Shown here one piece after another: positions 26,618 to 35,125 of a DNA stretch of 64,000 nucleotides. Below the pieces are notes generated by a model. It ran no database searches, was not told the DNA's origin, and saw only the letters and a list, made by a program, of their open reading frames with translations. This DNA comes from Desulfatiglans anilini DSM 4660 (GTDB lineage: Bacteria > Desulfobacterota > DSM-4660 > Desulfatiglandales > Desulfatiglandaceae): NCBI RefSeq assembly GCF_000422285.1, contig NZ_AULM01000019.1:1-64000 (forward strand), given 5' to 3'. How positions within the stretch are numbered: position 1 is the first letter of the stretch; each line of letters opens with the position of its first letter. The position numbers and the translations under genes were made by a program.

Positions 26618-28912
26618 TCATGGAGTCAGGGGCAAGGTGGAACCTCGATCCCGTAGAGCGAAGAAAAGGCGCTCGGGGGTGATAGGCAGCGTGTCGATCT
26701 TGATCCCGGTCGCATGAAGAATCGCGTTTCGGACGGCAGGTGCGACGGAGACGATCGGAGGCTCCCCGAGGGCCTTGTTTCCACAAGGCGCCGTGGACTC
26801 GTCCGTTTGAAGGAAAAATGCGCTTACAGCCGGGTAATCGATGGCGGTCATGATCTTGTAATCCGCCAAATTCGGGTTCAAGGTGCGCCCGGTTTTCCGG
26901 TCGAACAACAACTGCTCCCACAAGGCGTAGCCCAGGCCCATCTGAACGCCTCCCTGGACCTGCCCTTCGGCCGCCACCGGGTTGACGATCCGTCCGGAGT
27001 CATGGACGTTGTAAAGCTCGAGTATAGCCACCCTGCCGGTCTCCGTATCCACTTCGACCTCGACAAAGGTGCAGCCGAACGCGAGCGCGTTGGTCTTCAC
27101 GTTGCAGCTCACATCGGCGGCGATGCGGGAGGCCGTGTCCGGATTGTAGTAGCTGTCGAGGGCAACGTCCACGACGGGCACGAGCCGGGCGCCCGCGCGG
27201 CGCTCGACCACCCATCCGTCGGCGATGTCCAACGTGGAGGCGGCGGACCCGGTCATGGTCTGCGCACGGTCCAGCACCGCGGCCTTCACGGCCTCCGCCG
27301 CCTGTTTCACCGCCGTCCCCGAAACGGAGGTCTGGCGCGATGCATAGGCCCCCGGGTCGTAGGGCGACCTGTCCGTGTCCTGTTCCCATGGGATGTGCAC
27401 CATGTCGATGGGGATGCCGAGGGCGTCGGCGGCAATCTGGGAAAGGGCCGTATCGCTCCCCTGCCCGATCTCAGCAGCGCCGACCTGGAGTTGGACCGAG
27501 CCGTCCTGGTTCAGGACGATACGCGCGGCGCCCACCTCCAATCCGGCGGGATAGATGCCCGTCGGGTAGCAGAAGCAGGCCATCCCGACGCCACGCCGCT
27601 TGAGGCCGGTTGTGCGGCCGGCGCTTCGCTTCGCCTCCCATCCGATCAACTCCCTTCCTTTGCGGAGGCATTCGGCCAGGGCGGCCGTGTGCTCCATGAC
27701 TTTGTCGGACGGATCGACGGCGCCTTCCGGGTGCAGGTTGATTTCGCGAAGCCGCACCGGGTCCATGCCCAGCGCGAGGGCGATGTCGTCCATGTGGGAT
27801 TCGGTCGCGAAAATGACCTGCGGCGCGCCATAGCCGCGCATGGCCCCGGCGGTGGGCGTGTTCGTGTAAACCGTGGCGCTTTCGAAGCGAATGGCATCGG
27901 ACGCATACATCTGCCGAAAAAGGGTCCCGCTCTTGGAGACGATGGCATGGCCATGGGAGGCGTAGGCCCCGTTCATCGAATGGGCATCGAGGACACGGAA
28001 CGTCAGGGTTCCGTCGGCCCTCACGCCGCTCTTGAGGGCGAGTTCCATGGCATGCCGGACGCGGGTGCCGACGAAGGTGTCCTCGCGCGGCAGCACGAGT
28101 TTGACAGGCCGCCCGCCGACGATCGTCGTCAGAAAGGCTGCCAGTGGTTCCACAACGGCATCCTGTTTGCCGCCGAAGCCACCGCCGACCGAAGGCCTGA
28201 TCACCCGCACCTTCCCCCAGGGGATGCCCAGCGCCTGGCCTATGATCCGGCGGCAGATGTGGGGAATCTGGGTCGATGTGTAGACGACGACGCACCCCTG
28301 CGGGTCCAGGGCGGCCACCGCGCCGTGATTTTCCAGTGCGCAGGGATGGACCACCTGGGTCACGTATCTCCCCTTGACGGTGACATCGGCCGCCTTTAGC
28401 GCCGCATCCACATCGCCGAATGAATAATCGCTCCTCTGCAGGAGGTTGCCGGTGCCCTCGTGGATCTCAGGAGTTCCGGACTCCCGGGCGGCCGTCATAT
28501 CCAGGAGCGGCGGCCGCTCCTCGTATTCCACAGTGATCTCATCGAGGGCGCGTTCCGCCGTCGCTTCGTCGACCGCTACGACGGCCGCGATCTCATCCCC
28601 GTAAAAGCGGATGCGCTGCGTCAAAAGGTGCCTGTCGGCGATGTCTCGACGTGACGGGTCCAGGCTGAACGGATGGCCCGCCGTCGGAAAAGTGTGCGAT
28701 GGAACATCCCGATACGTGACGACCGCCCGCACGCCCGGGATCGCTTCCGCCCGGGCGGTATCGATCCACTTCACCCACCCGCTGGCGATGCGGCTCCGCA
28801 GGAGCCTCGCATGCAGCATCCCCGGCAGTGCAATATCATCGACATACCTGGCCCGTCCGGTCGCCTTCGCTCGGGCGTCCACCCTCGAGACACTCGTCCC
28901 CACAAAAGCCAT
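26618..28912 (-). CDS. xdhA: Xanthine dehydrogenase-type molybdenum subunit, XdhA-like
   Basis: 764 residues. This is the full molybdopterin-binding subunit of the xanthine oxidase family, closest by recollection to E. coli XdhA: RVDARAKATGRARYVDD, TQIPHICRRIIGQALGIPWGKVRVIRPSVGGGFGGKQD, TAGAMRGYGAPQV, LQVGAAEIGQGSDTALSQI and ALGEPPIVSVAPAVRNA. The final Glu in GEPP is the catalytic base position. It probably hydroxylates a purine or another heterocycle. No FAD or [2Fe-2S] subunit is adjacent, which is unusual; it may use subunits encoded elsewhere. Confidence 0.85.
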   Translation of the reverse strand: MAFVGTSVSRVDARAKATGRARYVDDIALPGMLHARLLRSRIASGWVKWIDTARAEAIPGVRAVVTYRDVPSHTFPTAGHPFSLDPSRRDIADRHLLTQRIRFYGDEIAAVVAVDEATAERALDEITVEYEERPPLLDMTAARESGTPEIHEGTGNLLQRSDYSFGDVDAALKAADVTVKGRYVTQVVHPCALENHGAVAALDPQGCVVVYTSTQIPHICRRIIGQALGIPWGKVRVIRPSVGGGFGGKQDAVVEPLAAFLTTIVGGRPVKLVLPREDTFVGTRVRHAMELALKSGVRADGTLTFRVLDAHSMNGAYASHGHAIVSKSGTLFRQMYASDAIRFESATVYTNTPTAGAMRGYGAPQVIFATESHMDDIALALGMDPVRLREINLHPEGAVDPSDKVMEHTAALAECLRKGRELIGWEAKRSAGRTTGLKRRGVGMACFCYPTGIYPAGLEVGAARIVLNQDGSVQLQVGAAEIGQGSDTALSQIAADALGIPIDMVHIPWEQDTDRSPYDPGAYASRQTSVSGTAVKQAAEAVKAAVLDRAQTMTGSAASTLDIADGWVVERRAGARLVPVVDVALDSYYNPDTASRIAADVSCNVKTNALAFGCTFVEVEVDTETGRVAILELYNVHDSGRIVNPVAAEGQVQGGVQMGLGYALWEQLLFDRKTGRTLNPNLADYKIMTAIDYPAVSAFFLQTDESTAPCGNKALGEPPIVSVAPAVRNAILHATGIKIDTLPITPERLFFALRDRGSTLPLTP

Positions 28913-29047
28913 TCACAGACCTCCGTTACCGTCCTCATCTCAGCAACAGCGATGGTACCACCCCACGATTTGAAAAAAAAGACCAGCCACAACCTTTCCC
29001 AAACATATTCATATCTTCTACACAATCCCCCTCTAAAATGAACTAAA

Positions 29048-29160
29048 GGGGTCGGACCAAGCTACCACATTGATTTTCCATCAAAATAGATTATTTGAGA
29101 ACCATATTGTGACCTTAGAACCGACTTTTCAGCCCCAAAAAGGACCGTCTAAGCTTTGCC
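29048..29160 (+). repeat. Dispersed 110-bp element, copy 1
   Basis: Begins GGGGTCGGACCAAGCTA and contains CCTTAGAACC, CCCCAAAAAGG and TCTAAG, the family pattern. Not at a gene end. Confidence 0.7.
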
Positions 29161-29230
29161 GTTCGCAAATGATACTCCGGGTCTGCCAGCATTATATGAA
29201 ATCATAATTTTTATGTAATTTGTAAATTAA

Positions 29231-29342
29231 GGGGTCGGACCAACATATCATGTTGATTTCACGTGAGAACAGCATGTTCGAGAGCCATATTTCGACCTTA
29301 AACCCAGCTTTTTAGCCCCAAAAAGAACTGTTTAAACTTTGG
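29231..29342 (+). repeat. Dispersed 110-bp element, copy 2
   Basis: Begins GGGGTCGGACCAACATA and contains CCTTAAACCC, TTTTTAGCCCCAAAAAG and TTTAAAC. It is in tandem orientation with copy 1. Confidence 0.7.
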
Positions 29343-29749
29343 GGGTCGTGGAGGATCCGTCCAACCCGATTCCATAGGGGGGACACTCCATATTTTTGTA
29401 AATCCAATCTTTTGATCCAAATTATTAAAATGCCCTGAGGATTCCAATCCCAGCGAAGTAATCTTTTTTGCTGGAGTGGGATTTTTCCTGTGCAAAAGGG
29501 TTTGGAGCGGGAGTCGTGTCTAGGATCCCAAATAAATCCCAGAAAAATCACTTGATAGACATCAAGCTAACCCACACATCAGCAATCTCGCAACTGAAAT
29601 CAGTTTCTTGTGCGCACTGTAAAATTTAGCTGGCCTTTTTTGAAATCAAAATAAGCGTTCTAAGCCAAAAAGAGAGCATCTATTTAATTTTCTTTTATAA
29701 CATTTTAAAGTATTTATCTTTTTAGAGCTCTTTAAAAAAAGGAGGACAT

Positions 29750-30388
29750 ATGAAAAAAATTATCTTAATGATCTTAATCCTGCCTCTGTGCTGTATTTCA
29801 TGTGCCGCTACAATTGGAGCGCACGGTACTCATGTGGACGTAGTTCCTCCGCTTCCTGTCACGGTTGTATTAGCTGGTCCATACTATTTCTCCGATGCAT
29901 ATTATCCTTATTACTATTGCTACTACGATAACTATTATTATTACTATTACAGCAACCGTTGGTATTATTCAAGATATAGACACTCAAAGCACACTTATTG
30001 TAAGCCGCTCCCTAGCCATCATTATCCACAAAATTTCAGTTATAAATCTCATCGCCAAGAGTATAATCATAAGAAATATAAAGATCACCACAATAATCAT
30101 AAAAAAGAACATAGAAATTATCACAGTGATGATCATAAAAATAAAAAGCGACAAGATCATGAAAAAAAATATGGCAATATTAATAAATGTATAAATCATC
30201 GTTACATTCGTAAAAATTCAGAACACAGACGCACAAATTATCAAGCAGATCACGGGGTGAAAAAAAGCCATGTCCAACAGGAAAGAAGCCGCGGATATAA
30301 TAAGAGATATAACAAACAAAATGACAACAAGTCCTTCAGCCCTCTAAAAATTAAAGATAGCACCCAGCAGAACAGCAGAAGGCGTTAA
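29750..30388 (+). CDS. Tyr/His/Lys-rich lipoprotein-like protein of unknown function
   Basis: 212 residues; AAGGAGGACAT directly precedes the ATG. The N-terminus MKKIILMILILPLCCISCAA looks like a lipoprotein signal with several candidate Cys. A Tyr-rich stretch follows (PYYFSDAYYPYYYCYYDNYYYY). The rest is extremely hydrophilic, with His, Lys, Asn and Arg dominating (HKKYKDHHNNHKKEHRNYHSDDHKN). It is strongly A+T-rich, unlike its neighbours, and is enclosed by outward copies of the dispersed repeat. No family recognised. The His density suggests metal or polyanion binding at the cell envelope, but this is inference. Confidence 0.65.
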   Translation: MKKIILMILILPLCCISCAATIGAHGTHVDVVPPLPVTVVLAGPYYFSDAYYPYYYCYYDNYYYYYYSNRWYYSRYRHSKHTYCKPLPSHHYPQNFSYKSHRQEYNHKKYKDHHNNHKKEHRNYHSDDHKNKKRQDHEKKYGNINKCINHRYIRKNSEHRRTNYQADHGVKKSHVQQERSRGYNKRYNKQNDNKSFSPLKIKDSTQQNSRRR

Positions 30389-30474
30389 AGCATTTCGGTA
30401 GCCTAAATTAATTTAAGAGCTTGATATTAATAGAAAATATCATCCATAACTCCGACAGGGGGAGTAAATAGCCT

Positions 30475-30583
30475 TCGATTAGGAGCCTATTTTCTCCCTC
30501 AAAATGGGCCTTTTAAGCTCCAAAATAGGCTTTGATATCGAATAATTCTATGTAATATTCATGTATTACCTTGGTCCGACCCC
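30475..30583 (-). repeat. Dispersed 110-bp element, copy 3 (inverted)
   Basis: TTGGTCCGACCCC at 30571-30583 is the inverted start; the body contains AGCTTAAAAGG and A/T-tract hairpins. With copies 1 and 2 it brackets the A+T-rich island. The left boundary is approximate. Confidence 0.6.
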
Positions 30584-30590
30584 TTAATGC

Positions 30591-30619
30591 TTGACAAAGT
30601 GGGGGGACATCGGTTATTA
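30591..30619 (+). promoter_or_regulatory. Sigma-70-type promoter of the DtxR-family gene
   Basis: TTGACA (30591-30596), 17-base spacer, TTATTA (30614-30619), 44 bases before the start codon. The context ATGCTTGACAAA recurs at the feoAB promoter. Confidence 0.55.
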
Positions 30620-30662
30620 GGGGGGTAAACTTAAGTTATAAATCTCTAACAATGAGGGTATT

Positions 30663-31217
30663 ATGGGAAACGCCCGTACCAGAGAAAATTCCACAGAGAG
30701 GCCTTTGACATCCGTCATGGAAGATTATCTGGAGGCGATCTTCGATCTCAGCCAGGACAAGAGGATTATCCGGGTCAAGGATATCGCCAGACGGATGGAT
30801 GTCAAGATGCCCACTGTTACGAGCATGCTGAAGACGCTAAATGAGCGCTGCATGGTTCATTACGAGAAATATGAATATGTGGAACTGACCGAGGAGGGGG
30901 TCAGTGTCGGAAGAGAAATGCGGCGGCGGCACGAAATCCTGCGGGAGTTTTTGACCGAAATCCTCCGAGTCGACTTCGCCACAGCGGACGAAGACGCCTG
31001 CAAAATGGAGCACGCACTGAGCCCCGCCGCACTGGACAGCTTGACCGACTTCATCGAGTTTATCCGCACATGTCCGCGAACGGGAGAAAGCTGGCTGAAC
31101 TACTTCGAGGAATACCGCCTGCACGGGCGTCGACCTGAAAAATGTCAGTCACGCAGCACTTCCTTTTCTTGTGAATTCAAGCACCAGCTCGACTCCGAAG
31201 AGGGTGACCGGCAATGA
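30663..31217 (+). CDS. DtxR/MntR-family metal-dependent regulator
   Basis: 184 residues. The N-terminal winged helix (VMEDYLEAIFDLSQDKRIIRVKDIARRMDVKMPTVTSMLKTLNERCMVHYEKYEYVELTEEG) is followed by the metal-binding and dimerisation domain (RRHEILREFLTEILRVDFATADEDACKMEHALSPAALDSLTDFIEFIRTCP). The His, Glu and Cys/Met positions expected for a metal site are present. There is no C-terminal SH3-like domain. It lies upstream of feoA-feoB, and TCTAA-type palindromes occur before the next genes. It is likely an iron- or manganese-responsive repressor of this cluster. Confidence 0.88.
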   Translation: MGNARTRENSTERPLTSVMEDYLEAIFDLSQDKRIIRVKDIARRMDVKMPTVTSMLKTLNERCMVHYEKYEYVELTEEGVSVGREMRRRHEILREFLTEILRVDFATADEDACKMEHALSPAALDSLTDFIEFIRTCPRTGESWLNYFEEYRLHGRRPEKCQSRSTSFSCEFKHQLDSEEGDRQ

Positions 31218-31322
31218 GGCTGGGGTCGCGATTTGATGCCGCGCCGCAAATGAAGGACGTTTTTGGTTGTGGGCGGATTTGCGGTGGAAGGTCTCTTTGA
31301 GAATATTTTTTTGGAAATATTG

Positions 31323-31336
31323 TTAGGCCAGTCTAA
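31323..31336. promoter_or_regulatory. Possible metal-regulator operator 1
   Basis: TTAGGCCAGTCTAA, an imperfect palindrome with TTAG/CTAA ends like DtxR-family boxes, 26 bases before the start at 31363. It is followed by A+T-rich DNA with a second TCTAATATAA. Confidence 0.45.
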
Positions 31337-31362
31337 TATTATAAATAAAATCTAATATAATC

Positions 31363-31656
31363 ATGGGAAATAATCACAAGGATCTACTGGCCGCACTCAG
31401 CACAAGCGTCAGAGAACTGCAACAGGGCCTCGACCTGCACTGTTGCCTTATCACATCCCTGATGGAGGGAAGGCTCACCGAGCCGCATCTACAAACCCTC
31501 ATGGACCGGTGCCCCAAACGGGCGCGGGAGCGTCGGCTCGAGAAGGCCGTCCGGGAGGCGATCGACGTCCTGGATGAGAGCCGGAAGGCGTTCAAATCCA
31601 AGGCCCTTGAACGTCTGCGCAAACAGCTGACTGAGGCGCTGATCGACCCGGATTGA
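31363..31656 (+). CDS. Small hypothetical protein between the regulator and feoA
   Basis: 97 residues, predicted all-helical (LLAALSTSVRELQQGLDLHCCLITSLMEG...RERRLEKAVREAIDVLDESRKAF). No family recognised. There is no clear ribosome site, because the ATG follows TATAATC directly. It may be leaderless or start later. An operator-like palindrome lies just upstream, so it is probably regulated with the iron cluster. Confidence 0.6.
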   Translation: MGNNHKDLLAALSTSVRELQQGLDLHCCLITSLMEGRLTEPHLQTLMDRCPKRARERRLEKAVREAIDVLDESRKAFKSKALERLRKQLTEALIDPD

Positions 31657-31672
31657 CCGTTTAAAAAAATGC

Positions 31673-31700
31673 TTGACAAAAAGAAATAGATAAGTATTTT
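31673..31700 (+). promoter_or_regulatory. Sigma-70-type promoter of feoAB
   Basis: TTGACA (31673-31678), 16-base spacer, TATTTT (31695-31700). It gives a leader of roughly 160 bases before feoA. Confidence 0.6.
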
Positions 31701-31726
31701 AGAGCTTCATTTTTTAGTTTTACAGG

Positions 31727-31737
31727 TCTAATTTAGA
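31727..31737. promoter_or_regulatory. Possible metal-regulator operator 2
   Basis: TCTAA-T-TTAGA, a perfect palindrome just downstream of the feoAB promoter, sharing GTCTAAT with operator 1. A bound DtxR-type regulator here would block transcription. Confidence 0.45.
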
Positions 31738-31787
31738 AAGGGATGTCTTACGGCCTTCGGTCCAATTGCTTGGGCGCGGAGGAAGTG

Positions 31788-31834
31788 AAGGCGCCGCTCT
31801 GAACGCACCACGCGTATCGGGCAGCGCCTTTTTT
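31788..31834 (+). terminator. Intrinsic terminator in the feoA leader
   Basis: AAGGCGC pairs with GCGCCTT, followed by TTTT. The stem is extended inward with one mismatch. It lies between the feoAB promoter and the feoA start, so it would act as an attenuator or insulator. Confidence 0.55.
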
Positions 31835-31865
31835 GTTTTCAGAACCCTGCCAAGGAAGGCGCGAC

Positions 31866-32090
31866 ATGACACTGAATGAAATGAAGCCCGGGGGTGCATG
31901 CCGGATCAGGCGATTGCTGGCCGGAAACAAATTGGGACAGAGGCTTTTGGATATGGGGATTTATCCGGGGCTGCAGGTGCGTGTAATTCGCAACGCCCCT
32001 CTTGAAGACCCCATGGAACTCGAACTGGGCGGTTATTTCATCAGCCTCCGCCACGAAGAAGCCCGTTTCGTCGAAGTGGAACCGCGATGA
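31866..32090 (+). CDS. feoA: Ferrous iron transport protein A
   Basis: 74 residues; the ATG at 31866 is preceded by AAGGAAGG. It is an SH3-like FeoA fold: MTLNEMKPGGACRIRRLLAGNKLGQRLLDMGIYPGLQVRVIRNAPLEDPMELELGGYFISLRHEEARFVEV. FeoA is a small cytoplasmic partner of FeoB. The stop overlaps the feoB start by four bases (ATGA), which indicates translational coupling. Confidence 0.93.
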   Translation: MTLNEMKPGGACRIRRLLAGNKLGQRLLDMGIYPGLQVRVIRNAPLEDPMELELGGYFISLRHEEARFVEVEPR

Positions 32091-34561
32091 GGACCTCCAG
32101 AAAACGACTCGTAGCGCTCGTTGGGCAGCCCAATTGCGGTAAGTCCACACTCTTCAACGCGCTGACGGGCGCAAGCCAGCATGTCGCGAATTACCCCGGT
32201 GTCACCGTCGACAAGATGACCGGGTGGTACAAGCACGACGGCGCAAGAGTGAAAGTGGTGGACCTGCCCGGCACCTACAGCCTTACGTCCTTTTCTCCGG
32301 AGGAAAGGGTATCGCGGGATTTTATCCTGCATGAACGACCTTCGGCGGTGGTCAATGTGGCGGATGCCTCGAACCTGATACGCTGCCTCTATCTCACCTT
32401 CCAACTGATAGAGATGAATATCCCGCTCATCCTGAATCTGAACATGATGGACGTAGCAGAAAAGCGCGGGATCAAGATCGATGCCGGACGGCTTGCCGAC
32501 AGGCTCGGAATCCGTGTCTTTCCCACCTCGATGAAATCCGGCCGTGGAAAGGCCGCACTGGTCGAAGCGATAGCTGCCCTTTCCGGGGAGGTCGAACCCG
32601 CAAAAGGAGCGCGCATCGACTATGGGAAGATGGAGCCGTTTCTGCGCAAGATACGGGAAAAGCTCACATCCGAGACCACTCTCGGGGAAAACTACCCCGT
32701 TCGATGGCTGGCTATCAAACTGATGGAAGGGGACGCAGAAGCCCAGCGGCTGGTCGAGGAAAACCACCCTGCCCCGGCGGTCTTCTTGGAATCCGTGGCA
32801 CAGAACTGGGCGGTTTTTACCGCACACTCCGATGAAATGCCCGAGATTCATATCGCCAACCGCCGCTATCAGACAGCCGGCGAAATCGCGGCATCATCCA
32901 TCGAACCTCCGTCAATGGCCGCCCGCCCCCTGTCCGACACCATTGACCGGTTCGTGTGCCACAGGGTGCTGGGGCCGGCGATCCTCATCGGGGTTATCTG
33001 GCTCCTCTACTACCTTTCGATCGTCCAGGGATATCGTCTCACCGGGCTTACCTGGCCGCTTCTGGCAGGGTTGCGCGATCTGGTGGAGGGCGCCGCACCT
33101 GCGCCGGGTTTCATCGACATTCCCTTGATGCGGTCTTTCGCGCTCTGGTTCGTGGACAGCATCAATGCGCTTTTGAACTACATTCCCATATTTTTCATCC
33201 TTTTCAGCTGCATCGCCATCCTCGAGGACAGCGGATACATGCCGCGCATGGCCTTTATCATGGACCGGGTGTTCAACCGCTTCGGCCTGCATGGACAATC
33301 CACCCTGCCGATGGTCCTGGGGGGCATTTATGTTGGGGGCTGCGCCGTGCCGGGTGTCATGGCTTGCAAGGGGATTCCCGACGAACGTTCACGCCTGGCG
33401 ACCATCCTCGTCATTCCGCTCCTCAACTGCCTCGCCAAGGTGCCGCTTTACGTACTTCTGATCAACCTGTACTTCGCCGCCCACGCCGCCTGGGCCATGT
33501 TTTTCATCTCCACGATCAGCCTCCTGCTGGTGCTGCCCATTGCCAAAATATTGACCCTAACCGTCCTGAAGGACAAGGAAACGGCGCCGTTCGTCATGGA
33601 AATGCCGCCCTATCATCTGCCTACGCTGCGAGGCGTTCTGGGACCGGCGGTGGAGCGGGTATGGCTCTTTCTGCGCAAGATCAGCACCATCGTGGCAGCC
33701 GTCGCCGTGGTCCTTTTCGCGCTGCTGCAGTTTCCAGGGCTAAGCAGCGAAAGGACGGACCACTATCGCAACCAGAAAGAGGCTGCCCTGGAGTCCTTCT
33801 TCAAGGGGATCAGAGGCACCCCGTACGCCCAAGACCTACAAGACGAGGAGCGCATCATGGATCTCATCCTGTATGGGGATGCGTACAGAAATGCCCGGAT
33901 GAAGGCTTCCGGCCAGGGGGCGATGGAATCCCTCGCGGAGGAATTCAAGCGCCGTGATCCCCTGTATTTCCAAATTGTTCAGCCGGGAGGAGACAGGGAT
34001 GCCCGGCAGGTGAACCGGGCTTTCAAGGAGCTCCACCAAACGCGTAGAGAGCTCTTGCAGACGATGCGCAAGGAGCGGATCGACAACAGCCTTCTGGGAT
34101 GGCTCGGAAAGCGGCTGGAGCCCTTCACGCGCGCGGCCGGTTTCAACTGGCGTATCAATGTCGCGCTCCTCAGCGCACTTGCGGCCAAAGAAAGCAGCGT
34201 GGCCACCCTGGGGGCGCTGTACGAGCAAGAAGAGAGCGGTGAGACCCTCGAGCAGCGAATGGCAAGGGAGGAAGGCGAACTGACCTCGCTCCACGCCCTG
34301 GCATTGATGCTGTTCATGGTGCTCTATCCGCCGTGCCTTGCCGCCGGCATCGCGGTGAAGATCCAGGCGGGCGCCTTGAAGTGGATGCTCTTTTCGATGA
34401 TCTACCCGATGGCGCTCGGACTGGGGGTCGCGAGCCTGGTCTATTCAGGAGGAAAGACCTTGAGGCTTTCCGGCCTTGAAGCCATGTTCGCATTCTATGG
34501 GCTGGCCCTGGCTTTTACTGTCCTTATGGGCCTTTTCAAAAACAAAACACACTACGAATGA
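32087..34561 (+). CDS. feoB: Ferrous iron transport protein B
   Basis: 824 residues. The N-terminal G domain has P-loop GQPNCGKST, DLPGTYS and the base-recognition NMMD. The membrane core shows the two Feo GATE repeats (PMVLGGIYVGGCAVPGVMACKGIPDERSR...LVIPLLNCLAKVPLY; INVALLSALAAKESSVATLGALY). A long soluble insertion of about 150 residues (SSERTDHYRNQKEAALESFF...RKERIDNSL) sits in the C-terminal half, larger than in E. coli FeoB. It imports Fe(II) across the inner membrane. It is coupled to feoA; no feoC is seen. Confidence 0.95.
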   Translation: MRTSRKRLVALVGQPNCGKSTLFNALTGASQHVANYPGVTVDKMTGWYKHDGARVKVVDLPGTYSLTSFSPEERVSRDFILHERPSAVVNVADASNLIRCLYLTFQLIEMNIPLILNLNMMDVAEKRGIKIDAGRLADRLGIRVFPTSMKSGRGKAALVEAIAALSGEVEPAKGARIDYGKMEPFLRKIREKLTSETTLGENYPVRWLAIKLMEGDAEAQRLVEENHPAPAVFLESVAQNWAVFTAHSDEMPEIHIANRRYQTAGEIAASSIEPPSMAARPLSDTIDRFVCHRVLGPAILIGVIWLLYYLSIVQGYRLTGLTWPLLAGLRDLVEGAAPAPGFIDIPLMRSFALWFVDSINALLNYIPIFFILFSCIAILEDSGYMPRMAFIMDRVFNRFGLHGQSTLPMVLGGIYVGGCAVPGVMACKGIPDERSRLATILVIPLLNCLAKVPLYVLLINLYFAAHAAWAMFFISTISLLLVLPIAKILTLTVLKDKETAPFVMEMPPYHLPTLRGVLGPAVERVWLFLRKISTIVAAVAVVLFALLQFPGLSSERTDHYRNQKEAALESFFKGIRGTPYAQDLQDEERIMDLILYGDAYRNARMKASGQGAMESLAEEFKRRDPLYFQIVQPGGDRDARQVNRAFKELHQTRRELLQTMRKERIDNSLLGWLGKRLEPFTRAAGFNWRINVALLSALAAKESSVATLGALYEQEESGETLEQRMAREEGELTSLHALALMLFMVLYPPCLAAGIAVKIQAGALKWMLFSMIYPMALGLGVASLVYSGGKTLRLSGLEAMFAFYGLALAFTVLMGLFKNKTHYE

Positions 34562-34585
34562 GGGAATGAAAGGAGGACCGTTTGC

Positions 34586-34903
34586 ATGTTCAAACGAAGA
34601 ATCATCATCACGGGAATTTTCGCGCTAGGAATCTTTTTGGCGGGCGCGGCGTCCGCTCACACTCCGCTTTGCTCCTGCTACGACAATGGCGATGGGTCCA
34701 TTACGTGCGAGGGCGGCTTTTCGGACGGCTCGTCGGCGCGCGGTGTGCAGATCCGGGTAATCGGAAAAGACGGCAAATTGCTGTTTGAAGGCAAGATGGA
34801 CGAATTCAGCGAGTTTAGATTCGACAAGCCGGCCGTCCCCTTCAGCATCGAATTCGATGCGGGGCCAGGGCACCAGGTGACCATCGAAGGGGAAAAGCTC
34901 TGA
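34586..34903 (+). CDS. Small exported protein downstream of feoB
   Basis: 105 residues. The signal peptide is MFKRRIIITGIFALGIFLAGAASA. The mature part begins HTPLCSCYDNGDGSITCEGGFSDGSSARGVQIRVIGKDGKLLFEGKMDEFSEFRF, with three Cys and a beta-sandwich-like pattern resembling carboxypeptidase-regulatory or DUF4198-type domains. It follows feoB by 24 bases with GGAGG before the start. It is probably a periplasmic accessory protein of metal uptake; exact function unknown. Confidence 0.75.
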   Translation: MFKRRIIITGIFALGIFLAGAASAHTPLCSCYDNGDGSITCEGGFSDGSSARGVQIRVIGKDGKLLFEGKMDEFSEFRFDKPAVPFSIEFDAGPGHQVTIEGEKL

Positions 34904-35125
34904 TGCATGCGCCGAGGAAGGGTTGTGCCCCCGCCGGCCCCGGTCCCGGTGGCAAGGCGACGAGTCGAAACCGCCCCGGGAGAGTCGACAAGTGGACATC
35001 ATCGTCAGAGCGCCGACGGATCAAAGGCGCGTTTGGCGCGCCCATGAACTGAAAGCATCGAAAATCACACGGAAACGGGACAGTCTTTTAAAGGGAAAAA
35101 CCTGTACGAGGAAGGAGCTAATCAA

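Larger units (their letters stand above)
28913..29749. other. A+T-rich intergenic region with two dispersed repeats
   Basis: About 840 bases, much richer in A+T than its surroundings. It contains direct copies of the GGGGTCGGACCAA element at 29048 and 29231 and a short palindrome CTTGAT-AGAC-ATCAAG near 29550. No supported ORF. Confidence 0.6.
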
